From NCBI RefSeq assembly GCF_030811455.1, contig NZ_JAUSQU010000001.1, forward strand, positions 2,294,001-2,358,000: a stretch of DNA of 64,000 bases, read 5' to 3'. The position numbers were made by a program, and so were the translations under genes. This DNA is from Streptosporangium lutulentum. Lineage in GTDB: Bacteria > Actinomycetota > Actinomycetes > Streptosporangiales > Streptosporangiaceae. Shown piece after piece: positions 1 to 13,753 of the stretch; position 1 is the first letter of the stretch; each line of letters begins with the position of its first letter. A model generated the notes under the pieces. That model was given only the letters and a program-made list of their open reading frames with translations, did not search any database and was not told where the DNA came from.

Positions 1-37
1 GCCGGCCCCCGGGCCTCGTCGGAGGCGCTCTTCGAGG

Positions 38-877
38 TCATCGGTCCCATCGGCGGAACCCCCCTTCGCTGTTGACGACCTGTCCGGTGATCCAGGCGGC
101 TTCGTCGGTGACGAGCCAGGCGATGAGGCGGGCGGGGTCGTCGGGAGTGGCCCAGCGTTGTCCCGGAAAGCGGCGGCTGACCGCCTCGTGGACCTCGGGT
201 GGCGCGTAGCCGGTGTCGACGGGGCCCGGGTTGACGGTGTTGAGCGTGACGGCCTGGTCGGCGAGGTGGTCGGCCAGGGTGCGGGTGATGGAGGCGAGGG
301 CGCCCTTGGCGGCGGCGTAGGCGACTTCGCCCCGCATGGGGCCGAGATCTTGCCCGGAGGTCATGAAGATGACACGGCCTCCGGGCCGCCCGTCGTGCTG
401 GTCGGCGAAGGCCTGGGTGAGCAGGATGACCGATCGGGTGTTGACGGACCAGTGAGCGTCGAGCATGCCGGCGTCCAAGGTGCCCAGCGGCCCGTCGCCG
501 CCGCTGCGGGCATGGTTGCAGACGAGGATGTCGAGGTGACCGAATGTTCGGACCGCCGCGGAGACCAGGTCGGCCGGCGCGTCCGGCTCGGCGAGGTCGA
601 GGCCCAGATGGTGGACGGTCGCGTCGTCGGCGGCCAGCGCCTCGGTCACTCCTTGAACGATCGCGTGGGGTCCACCGGGATCGGCTCCCCAGGGCTGGTC
701 GTGGTCGTGGGGAGCATGGTGATGAAGGAACAGGCCGGCTCCCAGGGACCCCAGCCTGCGGGCGATCGCGTATCCGATGCCGTCACGTCGGCTCACTCCG
801 GTGACCAGGGCGGTCCGGCCACGGAGCGGCAGCGGATCGCGGCGCAGCCGGGAGAGGTCACGTTCAGCGTGGGTCAT
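38..877 (-). CDS. SDR family oxidoreductase
   Basis: Classical short-chain dehydrogenase/reductase of 279 aa, close to 3-oxoacyl-ACP reductases; substrate unknown. The N-terminus has a Rossmann dinucleotide site (TGVSRRDGIGYAIA, about residues 26-39), then the NHA motif (LVCNHARSG), a catalytic serine (FMTSGQD) and the YAAAK Tyr/Lys pair, ending in the usual GQVVNSEGG segment. A His/Asp-rich insertion after beta-2 (HHHAPHDHDQPWG) is typical of one SDR subgroup. I chose the ATG at 877; a GTG at 901 would add 8 residues. It follows the aminotransferase gene by 54 bp on the same strand and is probably co-transcribed. The 37 bases between its stop and the window edge hold nothing I can assign. 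Confidence 0.85.
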   Translation of the reverse strand: MTHAERDLSRLRRDPLPLRGRTALVTGVSRRDGIGYAIARRLGSLGAGLFLHHHAPHDHDQPWGADPGGPHAIVQGVTEALAADDATVHHLGLDLAEPDAPADLVSAAVRTFGHLDILVCNHARSGGDGPLGTLDAGMLDAHWSVNTRSVILLTQAFADQHDGRPGGRVIFMTSGQDLGPMRGEVAYAAAKGALASITRTLADHLADQAVTLNTVNPGPVDTGYAPPEVHEAVSRRFPGQRWATPDDPARLIAWLVTDEAAWITGQVVNSEGGFRRWDR

Positions 878-931
878 GAACACAATCCTCGCCGTCGTCA
901 CGGGCGGGGTCCAACGGTTTGACGATCCCGG

Positions 932-2074
932 TCACGTGGTCGGGCGGTGCGCTCTCATCCACTGCGCGAAGGCGGCCAGGCCCTCCTCGGGGCCGGCGCG
1001 GCCGACGCCGATACGGAAGCGGTCGGTGGGGGTGGGGGTGAGTTCGGAGTGGTAGATGCCGGCGGGCAGCAGCAGGACGCCGGACTCCTCCACCAGGCGG
1101 GTGCAGAACTCCTCCACGCCTTCCGGGCCGAGGTAGCGAGGGTAGGCGACACAGCCGCCGTCCGGTGCCCGCCACTCGAAGAGGTCCGCGAACTCGGCGA
1201 AGAACGCGTCGAAGACCGGCAGGTTCGCCGCGATCAGGGCCCGGTTGCGGTCCAGGATCGTCTTTCGGGCCTTGATCGCGACGCGGGCCAGAACCTCGCT
1301 GGGAGCGGAGTTGCAGATGGTGGTGTAGTGCTTGGCCCGCTCCAGGCGGGACAGCAGGTCCCGGTCGCGGCAGGTGATCCAGCCGATCCTCAGGCCCGCC
1401 AGGCCCAGGGCCTTGGAGGTCACGTTCAGCGACAGGGCCCGCTCGGACAGATCCGCGGCCTGCGGCAGGGTGCGAGCCGGATCGAGCTCCAGGCCGCGGT
1501 AGACCTCGTCGCTGAACAGGTGGATGCCGCGCTCGTCGCACAGCCGTACCAGCTCGGTGAAGTCGGCGGTGTCGATGACCTTGCCGGTGGGATTGTTGGG
1601 GAAGTTCACCGACACCACCCGGGTGTTCGGCCGGATCGCCGCCCTCACCCGGTCGAGGTCCAGGGCCCAATCGCGGTCAGGATCGAGGGCGACGCCGGTG
1701 ACCTCGCACAGCGCGAGCGGCACGGTCTCGGCCGCCTGGTAGTTCGGGGTCACCACCACCGCGTGATCGCCCGCGTCCAGCAGGACGTTCATCGCCAGGT
1801 ACAGGGCTTCCTCGGCGCCCGCGAAGCAGATGACGTCGGCGGCGTCCGCCCGCTCGTAGGTCTGGGCGATCGCCTCGCGCAGGGCAGGATCGCCGTAGGT
1901 CTCGGTGTAGCCCAGGGACAGGTTCTCGAACGCGGCCCGGTCCCGGTCGTCGGCCAGGGCGAGCAGTTCGGTGAGCGTCATGGTCTGGGCGTCGGAGGCG
2001 GTCAGGTGGTGGCGCGCGGTGAACTCCCATCGGGAGAAGTACTTCTCCAGGCGGAAGTCGGGCAGGCGGGTCAT
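932..2074 (-). CDS. Class I/II PLP-dependent aminotransferase
   Basis: Fold-type I PLP enzyme of 380 aa, in the aspartate/aromatic aminotransferase group. Visible landmarks are the glycine/aromatic region LSLGYTETYGDPALREAI, the NFPNNPTG motif that contacts substrate and cofactor, the DEVYRGL segment, the PLP lysine in NVTSKALGLAGLRIGW, and a C-terminal FRIGVGR carrying the carboxylate-binding Arg. The start at 2074 (MTRLPDF) is preferred; upstream codons run into the hairpin that ends the carboxylase unit. The amino donor and acceptor cannot be read from the sequence. It heads a two-gene unit with the SDR downstream, so a transaminated product being reduced, or a keto acid shuttle, is conceivable but unproven. 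Confidence 0.85.
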   Translation of the reverse strand: MTRLPDFRLEKYFSRWEFTARHHLTASDAQTMTLTELLALADDRDRAAFENLSLGYTETYGDPALREAIAQTYERADAADVICFAGAEEALYLAMNVLLDAGDHAVVVTPNYQAAETVPLALCEVTGVALDPDRDWALDLDRVRAAIRPNTRVVSVNFPNNPTGKVIDTADFTELVRLCDERGIHLFSDEVYRGLELDPARTLPQAADLSERALSLNVTSKALGLAGLRIGWITCRDRDLLSRLERAKHYTTICNSAPSEVLARVAIKARKTILDRNRALIAANLPVFDAFFAEFADLFEWRAPDGGCVAYPRYLGPEGVEEFCTRLVEESGVLLLPAGIYHSELTPTPTDRFRIGVGRAGPEEGLAAFAQWMRAHRPTT

Positions 2075-2129
2075 GACGTCTGGTCCTTTGCGTCCGGTGC
2101 TTGGTGCCCGGCCCGATGGCCCCGGGCCC

Positions 2130-2166
2130 CGAAACGCCACGTCGAGGAGCTCGACGTGGCGTTTCG
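2130..2166 (-). terminator. Perfect 16-bp hairpin after the carboxylase gene
   Basis: The arms at 2130-2145 and 2151-2166 (CGAAACGCCACGTCGA and its exact complement) are separated by a 5-nt loop. The hairpin begins 7 nt past the stop codon of the carboxylase gene and lies before the aminotransferase start. There is no strong T-run, as is common for actinomycete terminators. It should separate the carboxylase transcript from the aminotransferase-SDR unit. Confidence 0.8.
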
Positions 2167-2173
2167 GGCAGGG

Positions 2174-7636
<5,463 letters not shown>

Positions 7637-8121
7637 CCGAACGAGCCTTCCTGCAGACCAACGATGTGCGCGCCGCGACACGACGGCCCCGGCAGCCTTC
7701 ACACCCTTCCGTCTATCGGCCGTCGGCGCCATGTCGCAGACAGCGCACGTTATGCGTCTCCAATTGTGGAAACCGATCAAAAATCATCGACCACCGCGCC
7801 CGGCCGGGACCGATCGACGGCGTCGACCGGCAGGTGCGGGCGACCGGCCCGCCGCACGCGCCGGCCTCTCCGCGCTGCCGGTCCATCGGGATTCTCCCCG
7901 AGTCGTCGCAGCTCAGAGGCTTGCCGGTGGCCTCATGGCACTCTATGCGGTCCTCGCCCGTCACCTGCGCTCCTCGCCGGCCACACCTGAGTCTTACCGC
8001 TCACCCGCCTGCCGGGGCCGCGACGCCCCTTCGTCGGCCGTCCCGCCGGGAGGCGGACCCTCCGATGCCTACCCTCGGCAGGGGCAGGCTGCCCGTTTCA
8101 GGTAGGCCCATACTCGGATCC
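7637..8121. promoter_or_regulatory. Divergent intergenic region between carboxylase and XRE regulator
   Basis: 485 bp without a convincing gene. An AT-rich patch at about 7745-7795 (ATTATGC-like and CAATTG elements) stands out from the GC-rich surroundings and is the likely site of divergent promoters for the carboxylase (leftward) and the XRE regulator (rightward). I could not fix a -35/-10 pair with confidence. Confidence 0.4.
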
Positions 8122-9009
8122 ATGAACGGAAAAGTGCAGCTCGGGGACTTCCTGCAGGCGCGGCGTTCCCGGCTGCGCCCCGACGAGGTCGGGGTGCCCA
8201 CCTACGGGGAGCGGCGGCGCGTGCCGGGTCTCCGGCGCGAGGAGCTGGCGCTGCTGGCCGGGGTGAGCGCCTCCTACTACACCCGGCTGGAACAAGGACA
8301 GTCGCTGAACGCCTCGCCGGAGGTGCTGGACGCGATCGCCCGAGCCCTGCGACTGGACGAGTCCGAACGCCTGCACCTGCACGACCTGGCCCGCTCGACC
8401 CAGCGCCGCGGCCGGGGACGGCGACCCGCGCCGGAGCGCGTGACGGAGGCGACCGGTCAGCTGCTGGACGCGCTGTCGGACGTCCCCGCGATCGTGATCG
8501 GCCGCCGCGGTGACGTCCTGGCGTGGAACCGGCTGGGCCACGCCCTGTTCGCCGGACACCTGGACCCCGGCGCCGTGGACCGGCCTGCGGAGCGCCCCAA
8601 CATGGCCGGACTCGTGTTCCTCGACGCCCATACCCGCGACCTGTACGCGGACTGGCCGAGCAAGGCCAGGGCGGTGGTGGGGAATCTGCGCCTGGTGGCG
8701 GGCCAGGACCCGGACGACGCCGCGCTGCACGCGCTGGTGGGTGAACTGAGCGCGAAGAGCGAGGACTTCGCCGCGATGTGGGCCGACCACCGCGTCAAAG
8801 CCTGCGCCGTCGCCGTCTACGAGATGCGGCACCCGCTGGTCGGCCCGCTGACCGTCACCCAGCAGACCCTGAGCCACGGGCCGGGTCCGAACATCGTGGT
8901 CGCCACGGCGGAGGCCGGTTCGCCCTCGCGGACCGCGCTGACCCTGCTCGCCCAGGTCACCGCCCCGGCCGCCCCGGCGTGGCCCGGGACCCCGGTCGGC
9001 ACCGCCTGA
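8122..9009 (+). CDS. XRE family regulator with MmyB-like ligand-binding domain
   Basis: DNA-binding transcription regulator of 295 aa. Residues 1-85 form an XRE helix-turn-helix (RREELALLAGVSASYYTRLEQG, then SPEVLDAIARAL). The rest (LLDALSDVPAIVIGRRGDVLAWN... through the DLYADWPSKARAVVGNLRL and MRHPLVGPLTV segments) matches the MmyB-type ligand-binding domain common in actinomycetes. Members usually regulate an adjacent oxidoreductase or secreted protein; here the co-oriented SMP-30-like gene 165 bp downstream and the divergent carboxylase are the candidates. ATG 8122 fits the conserved N-terminus; the frame extends upstream to 7666 without homology. Confidence 0.88.
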   Translation: MNGKVQLGDFLQARRSRLRPDEVGVPTYGERRRVPGLRREELALLAGVSASYYTRLEQGQSLNASPEVLDAIARALRLDESERLHLHDLARSTQRRGRGRRPAPERVTEATGQLLDALSDVPAIVIGRRGDVLAWNRLGHALFAGHLDPGAVDRPAERPNMAGLVFLDAHTRDLYADWPSKARAVVGNLRLVAGQDPDDAALHALVGELSAKSEDFAAMWADHRVKACAVAVYEMRHPLVGPLTVTQQTLSHGPGPNIVVATAEAGSPSRTALTLLAQVTAPAAPAWPGTPVGTA

Positions 9010-9174
9010 CCTCGCACACCCAACGGGCGCCGGCCCGCACCTGCCGGCGCCCGTCCCACCCCGGGGCACGGCCGACGAAGTGACCGCTGCCGGAAGCCCC
9101 GCCCGGGCGAAAGCCCATCCACCCCTTGTGCGTCGGCATACCGCTGCCGCATGCCCGAAAACAGTGAGGGAACC

Positions 9175-10134
9175 ATGATCAAGCAGCTCTCCAAGGCCGC
9201 CCTGTCCGCCGTCCTGACCGCTGCCGCCGTCGCGACGATCAGTCCGGCTCCGGCGTCGGCCGCCGCCCCGCTGAGCGGCGCGCGGATCGCCGCGCACTTC
9301 GACCTGGCCAAGGGCCAGATGCCGGAGAACCTCGCCCTGGCGCCCAACGGCACCGCGTACGTCACCTTCGCCGCCGCCCGCCAGATCGCCCAGGTCGCCC
9401 CCGGGGGCGCCACCCGGGTCCTGGCCACACTGCCCGAGCCCGCCGACGGCGGCGGCCGCACCCCGGTCCTGGGCTTCGCCCTGACCACCGGCATCGTCCG
9501 CGCCCACGACGGCACCCTGTACGTCCTGTACGCCACCGGAACCTCCGACCTCACCGGCCTGTGGCGCCTGCGCCCCGGCGGCGAACCGCAGCGCATCGCC
9601 GCCCTGCCCGCCACCGGCCTGCCCAACGGCCTGGCCCTGGAACCGCGCACCCGCACCCTCTACATCACCGACTCCGTACGCGGCACCATCTGGAGGGTTC
9701 CCACCGCCGGCGGCACTCCCACCGCCTGGTCCGCCGCCCCCGAACTGGCCTCCACCGGATTCCTCGGCGCCAACGGCCTGAAGATCCACAATGGTGCGGT
9801 GTGGGCCACCAACCTCGACAAGGGCACCGTCCTGCGCATCCCCATCATCCAAGGCGGGCGCGCCGGTAAGGTCCGGATCCGGGCCACCGGCCTGCCCGGC
9901 ATCGACGACTTCGCCTTCACCGGCCGCGGCGACCAGATCCTGGCCGCCCTCAACGGCCCCGGCCGGGTCACGCTCATTCAGCCCGACGGCACCCACTCCG
10001 CTGTCCTGACCGAGGCCGACGGCCTGCAGAACCCCACCTCCATCGCCCTGCGCGGCGACACCGTCTACGTCCCGAGCGCCGCCTACACCACCGCCAAGGA
10101 CCCCAACCTCATCCTCGCCCGCCTGCGCGACTAG
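9175..10134 (+). CDS. Secreted SMP-30/gluconolactonase-like beta-propeller protein
   Basis: 319-aa exported protein. Residues 1-35 form a Sec signal peptide (basic MIKQLSKAA, Ala-rich core, likely cleavage after PASA). The mature part is a six-bladed propeller of the SMP-30/gluconolactonase/LRE type, seen as repeated blades such as MPENLALAPNGTAYVTF, LPNGLALEPRTRTLYITD, GANGLKIHNGAVWATN and NPTSIALRGDTVYVPS. The Asn/Asp positions match the metal-binding face of lactonases, so a lactonase or esterase role outside the cell is possible; no substrate can be named. ATG 9175 follows a GTGAGGG ribosome site; an upstream ATG at 9151 would spoil the signal peptide. A hairpin terminator follows. Confidence 0.85.
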   Translation: MIKQLSKAALSAVLTAAAVATISPAPASAAAPLSGARIAAHFDLAKGQMPENLALAPNGTAYVTFAAARQIAQVAPGGATRVLATLPEPADGGGRTPVLGFALTTGIVRAHDGTLYVLYATGTSDLTGLWRLRPGGEPQRIAALPATGLPNGLALEPRTRTLYITDSVRGTIWRVPTAGGTPTAWSAAPELASTGFLGANGLKIHNGAVWATNLDKGTVLRIPIIQGGRAGKVRIRATGLPGIDDFAFTGRGDQILAALNGPGRVTLIQPDGTHSAVLTEADGLQNPTSIALRGDTVYVPSAAYTTAKDPNLILARLRD

Positions 10135-10145
10135 AGAACGGCGAC

Positions 10146-10200
10146 GGCGCCCATGGCGACGGGACTTCAGCCCCGGGCCGATCTCGTCGCCACGGGCGCC
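10146..10200 (+). terminator. Hairpin after SMP-30-like gene
   Basis: A 16-bp stem with one mismatch joins 10146-10161 and 10185-10200 (GGCGCCCATGGCGACG against its near complement), beginning 11 nt after the stop codon. The loop is 23 nt and there is no T-run. It probably ends the regulator/propeller transcripts. Confidence 0.55.
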
Positions 10201-10726
10201 GAGGCCGGGTGAGGCCGAACGGCGCGACAAGGTGATCTCGGAGTCCGGTACGGCCGGCGGGAACACCGGCACCGCGCTCGCGCGCCGTCCATCCCGAGAT
10301 CGCCGGGGGGACCGCTGCGAGCTCCTCACGCAGGTCTTCCCGGGGGCTGTGGATCCTCCCGGCGGCAGGATTCCCACGGGACGCCCCGGCCTCGCCCGCG
10401 AGCACTGAGCGCATAGGCTGGAACAAAGGCGAACACCATGCCGACAGGGGTCAGGGACAGGGCGATGAGCCCGCCGCCCAGGGCGTGGCCGTCACCGGCG
10501 ACCGCGACGCACACCGTCGCGAAGACGAGTGCTCGCGGTGCCGACGCCGTGGAGGCCATGGCTCGCATCCGGGCAGCCGCTCCTGGCCCTACCGCGGAGA
10601 ACGAGGACGCGCCGGGGAAACCACGTCAGCTTTGGGAGATTTTTCCGTCATTATGGTGATATGTCCTATGTGTGGATATTTTTCCTATCCGCTCATCCTG
10701 TGATCCATCTACGAAGGAGCGGGTGA
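10201..10726. promoter_or_regulatory. Intergenic region with low-GC promoter island before the DUF929 gene
   Basis: About 525 bp without a supported gene. The last 90 bases (10636-10726) are strikingly AT-rich for this genome. They hold an inverted repeat, GGATA at 10674-10678 and TATCC at 10686-10690 with a 7-nt spacer, and a GAAGGAG ribosome site just before the ATG at 10727. This is the likely promoter/operator of the DUF929-VKOR pair. Confidence 0.45.
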
Positions 10727-11611
10727 ATGTCGGGGGCAGAGGAGCGCAGACGTCGCGTCAAGACGCTGCGAGCGGAGCAGGCGCGGCGGCAGGCGGCGGC
10801 GGCGCGCCGTCGAAGGTTTGCTCTGATCGCCGCACCGATCGCGGTGGTCGTCCTGGTGATCGCGGTCATGGCGGGAGTGAAACTCACCGGGACGAGCACG
10901 ACCGGTGGGACGCTGTCGGCCGCGTCGGAGAGCACCCTCGCCAAAGTGACCGGGGTGCCCGCCGAGACACTGGCCAAGGCCGGTGCGCCTCCGCCCGACG
11001 CCAAGGTTCTCCCCGTCTCCGGTGAGCCGCCTCTCATGCAGGACGGCAAGCCGAGGATCTTTTACCTGGGCGCTGAATACTGCCCCTACTGCGCCGCCGA
11101 GCGGTGGCCCCTGATCGTCGCGTTGTCGCGGTTCGGCACCTTCACCGGCCTGGGGGAATCCCGCTCCACCAGCGATGACGTGTTTCCGAACACCGCCACC
11201 TTCACCTTCCGGTCGGCGACCTACTCCAGCCCGTACGTGGCGTTCACGGCGGTGGAGACGGAGGATTCGCAAGGCCGGCCGCTGCAACAGCCGGACACCG
11301 CGGACGCGGCGCTGGTGACCAAGCTGAACGGGCCGCCGTACGTGCCCGCCGAGGCCAAGGGGTCCATCCCGTTCATCGACATCGGCAACCAGTTCCTGAT
11401 CACCGGCGCGAGCTACTCGCCCGACGTCCTGAAGGGTCTGGACAACGAGCAGATCGCCGACAAACTGGCCGATCCCACCGGTTCCATCGGCAAGCCGGTG
11501 GACAGCGTCGCCAACCTGATGACCGCGAGCATCTGCGCGATCACCGGTGACAAGCCGGCCAATGTGTGCAACGAGCCCGTTGTGAAGAACATCAGGAAGG
11601 GCCTGGGGTGA
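10727..11611 (+). CDS. DUF929 membrane-anchored thioredoxin-like protein
   Basis: 294-aa protein of the DUF929 family. A basic N-terminal cytoplasmic tail (residues 1-35) precedes one transmembrane helix (about 36-56, FALIAAPIAVVVLVIAVMAG), with the rest outside. The extracytoplasmic part has thioredoxin-like features: IFYLGAEYCPYCAAERWPL carries a CPYC redox pair, and GSIPFIDIGNQ is the cis-Pro strand. Its stop overlaps the GTG start of the next gene (VKOR family), and this pairing suggests a disulfide-forming relay: VKOR reoxidises the DUF929 protein, which oxidises exported proteins. Two further cysteines (ICAITGDKPANVC) may form a structural disulfide. Start ATG 10727 has GAAGGAG upstream. 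Confidence 0.85.
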   Translation: MSGAEERRRRVKTLRAEQARRQAAAARRRRFALIAAPIAVVVLVIAVMAGVKLTGTSTTGGTLSAASESTLAKVTGVPAETLAKAGAPPPDAKVLPVSGEPPLMQDGKPRIFYLGAEYCPYCAAERWPLIVALSRFGTFTGLGESRSTSDDVFPNTATFTFRSATYSSPYVAFTAVETEDSQGRPLQQPDTADAALVTKLNGPPYVPAEAKGSIPFIDIGNQFLITGASYSPDVLKGLDNEQIADKLADPTGSIGKPVDSVANLMTASICAITGDKPANVCNEPVVKNIRKGLG

Positions 11612-12066
11612 CACGCACCACCGCGCCGGCACCCGCCCGGTGGATCCCGCTGACCGGCACCGTCCTCTCCCTGGCCGGCCTGGCGATATCCGTTTACCTC
11701 ACCGTCAGTCACTACACCGATCCCCGGACGCTCGCCTGTCCCGACACCGGTGCGATCAACTGCGTCAAGGTCACCACGAGCCCGGAGTCGGTGATTCTCG
11801 GCATTCCCGTGGCCGCGTACGGCCTGATCTTCTTCGCGGCGATGATCCTTGCGAACCTTCCCGCCGTCTGGAGGCGGCAGGAGACCTGGGTGACGGCCGC
11901 TCGCCTGGTCGCGACGGGGATCGGCGTCGTCACCGTGCTCTACCTGGTCTACGTCGAGCTCTTCCAGGTGAGCGCGATCTGCCTGTGGTGCACCGGCGTC
12001 CACGTGATCGCCTTCGCTCTCTTCGTGATCGCGCTGATCGGCTCGTCGAGGTCGCTGATCGACTGA
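11608..12066 (+). CDS. Vitamin K epoxide reductase (VKOR) family membrane protein
   Basis: 152-aa four-helix membrane protein. The VKOR signature is complete: the loop cysteine pair (ACPDTGAINCVKV, near residues 36-45), the serine before helix 2 and the redox CLWC motif (residues 129-132) near the start of the last helix. It should pass electrons from a thioredoxin-like partner to quinone in the membrane. The partner is almost certainly the DUF929 protein encoded directly upstream: the GTG start at 11608 overlaps that gene's TGA by 4 nt (translational coupling), and AGGAAGG lies just upstream. Confidence 0.9.
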   Translation: MTRTTAPAPARWIPLTGTVLSLAGLAISVYLTVSHYTDPRTLACPDTGAINCVKVTTSPESVILGIPVAAYGLIFFAAMILANLPAVWRRQETWVTAARLVATGIGVVTVLYLVYVELFQVSAICLWCTGVHVIAFALFVIALIGSSRSLID

Positions 12067-12153
12067 TCGCCACCGATGGACGGCGATGACCGTTCGGCGA
12101 TTCTCCCTCACACGTCCGGACATCCGGCCGGGCCCGCGCACCACGGGCACGCC

Positions 12154-12187
12154 CCGCCTCAGGCGCACCACGGCGCGGGTGAGGCGG
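12154..12187. terminator. Possible bidirectional hairpin between convergent genes
   Basis: CCGCCTCA at 12154-12161 pairs with TGAGGCGG at 12180-12187 between the convergent VKOR and CopC genes. The stem is short (8 bp) and the loop long (18 nt), so this is a weak call based mainly on location. Confidence 0.3.
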
Positions 12188-12209
12188 CCCGCCGGGCCTG
12201 CGGGCATGA

Positions 12210-12824
12210 TCACTTCGTGTCGGCGGACCGGTCCCGGAGGAGGCGCGGGATCCAGATGCCCAGACCGATCCCCACGAGCACGGCGAAGGCGACCCGTGTC
12301 CAGTTCGGAGAGTCCTGGGCGCTCGCGGCGTGGGCGGCGTGGGCGGAGACGGAGCCGGGCGAGCCGGGCTGCGCCGCCGCCGACGCGATCGGGGATGAGG
12401 ACGCCGACGCCGGGGTGAGCCCCGGGGCGGGTGGGACGGACGACGCGGCCGAACCGGTCACGGTGAAGGGGATCTCTCCCTCGATCGGGTGGCCGTCGGA
12501 GGAGACCACCCGCCAGGCGATCGCGTATCCGCCGGCGGGCGGCGTCTCCGGGACCTCGGCGGTGACCTTCGGCCCGTCGGCGCGCGCCTTGGCCAGGGGG
12601 ACGGGCCTGCCGGCCGCGTCACGCAGGGCGACCGTGGGGAACAGAACGTGAGCGCTGAACTCCAGTTCGATCCGCTTGACGGACGTGACCTCGGCGCCCT
12701 TGGCCGGGGAACTGCTCCTCAGGCTGTCGTGGGCGAGCGCGGCGGGCGCGGTGAGCATGACAAAGACGGCGCAGCACAGTGTCACCGGCACCATCCTGCG
12801 AATGAATCGTGGCATATACGCCAT
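12210..12824 (-). CDS. CopC-domain copper-binding protein, membrane anchored
   Basis: 204-aa exported protein. A signal peptide (to about residue 31) ends in ALA, leaving an N-terminal His (HDSLRSSSPAKGA) as in CopC, where His1 forms the Cu(II) site together with the Asp/His of DGHPIEGEIPFTV, also present here. After the CopC beta-sandwich (about 32-125) comes an Ala/Ser/Pro-rich linker and one C-terminal transmembrane helix with a basic tail (VAFAVLVGIGLGIWIPRLLRD). A role in periplasm-like copper binding or delivery is expected. ATG 12824 is chosen because GGAG lies 6 nt upstream; the GTG at 12827 and ATG at 12815 are alternatives. No CopD or YcnI gene is adjacent. Confidence 0.85.
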   Translation of the reverse strand: MAYMPRFIRRMVPVTLCCAVFVMLTAPAALAHDSLRSSSPAKGAEVTSVKRIELEFSAHVLFPTVALRDAAGRPVPLAKARADGPKVTAEVPETPPAGGYAIAWRVVSSDGHPIEGEIPFTVTGSAASSVPPAPGLTPASASSSPIASAAAQPGSPGSVSAHAAHAASAQDSPNWTRVAFAVLVGIGLGIWIPRLLRDRSADTK

Positions 12825-13025
12825 CACGGGCTCCAGAGGGGATCACCGCCATCCCCGCTCTCGTCGTTCGATCCGGAATCCGACGGTCACCGGACCGGCC
12901 ATCCGTGCTCTGACACCGGTCGTGCGCGGAGCGAGCACGTCTTTCCCAGCATCGCACGAGCCGTGTCGGAGGCCGCCACCGCGGCGCCGCTCACCCCGGC
13001 GGCGCACCGGCCGCCGGTGCGAACG

Positions 13026-13643
13026 TCAGGACACGGCCCGGCGTCCGCGACGCCGGGCGACGAAGAGGGTCACCCCGGCGACCACCACGAGCAGGGCGCC
13101 GATGACCAGTACGGGCGTCGCGCCCGTCCCGTCGCTCTGATCGTCGTCGGACAGCGCGGCGGCCGGCGACGCGGACACGGCCGGCGGCGCTGCCGGGCTC
13201 GCGCTGCCTTGCGTCGGCGCCGGCGTGGGTGTCGGCGTGGGCGTTGGCGTGGGGGACGGCTTGGGCGCCTTCAGGGTGAAGCGGAGCTCTTTGCTGATCG
13301 GGTGCCCGTCGGCTGACACCACCCGGAAGGCGATCGTGTATCGCCCGTTGACCAGGTCATCCGTGAGCGGCTGGGTGAGGGTGGCGCCCTTGATCTTCGG
13401 TTTGCCGTCGACGACTTTCTCACCGCCGGGACCGGTGACGACGACGGTGGCGAGGTTGCGGCTGATGTTCTCGGTGAAGACCAGCTCGATGTCGGCAGGA
13501 GGCTTTTTCACCGTCGCGCCGTCGGCGGGATCGCTCGACTTCAGCGTCGTGTGCGCGGACGCCGTCCCCGTCATGGCGGACAGGGCACAGGCGGCGATGG
13601 CCGCGAGCGCGATGAGACGGGCGACCGGTTGCCGGTGGAACAC
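13026..13643 (-). CDS. CopC-domain copper-binding protein, membrane anchored (second copy)
   Basis: 205-aa paralogue of the neighbouring CopC protein. A signal peptide ends in ASA, so the mature protein begins HTTLKSSDPADGA with the N-terminal Cu ligand; SADGHPISKELRFTL supplies the other ligands. A Pro-Thr repeat linker (encoded by a hexanucleotide-like repeat at about 13215-13260) leads to one transmembrane helix (TPVLVIGALLVVVAGVTLFVA) and a stop-transfer tail (RRRGRRAVS). It starts at GTG 13643 with GGAG upstream. It precedes the first CopC gene by about 200 bp, probably in the same transcript. The two differ in the linker and share only the domain plan, so this is an old duplication. Confidence 0.85.
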   Translation of the reverse strand: MFHRQPVARLIALAAIAACALSAMTGTASAHTTLKSSDPADGATVKKPPADIELVFTENISRNLATVVVTGPGGEKVVDGKPKIKGATLTQPLTDDLVNGRYTIAFRVVSADGHPISKELRFTLKAPKPSPTPTPTPTPTPAPTQGSASPAAPPAVSASPAAALSDDDQSDGTGATPVLVIGALLVVVAGVTLFVARRRGRRAVS

Positions 13644-13753
13644 GACGAACTCCTTCAGAGGAAGATCAGACCAGACTAGCGGTGGGGGACCGGCCCCGTG
13701 CGATGCCGGGTTTCTCGCCTGGCGCCACGGCGGATCGCCCGTGCGGCTGCCGT

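Noticed and set aside
13215..13260. G/T-rich tandem repeat in the second CopC gene
   Set aside because: It encodes the Pro-Thr linker and is ordinary low-complexity coding DNA, not a regulatory repeat.
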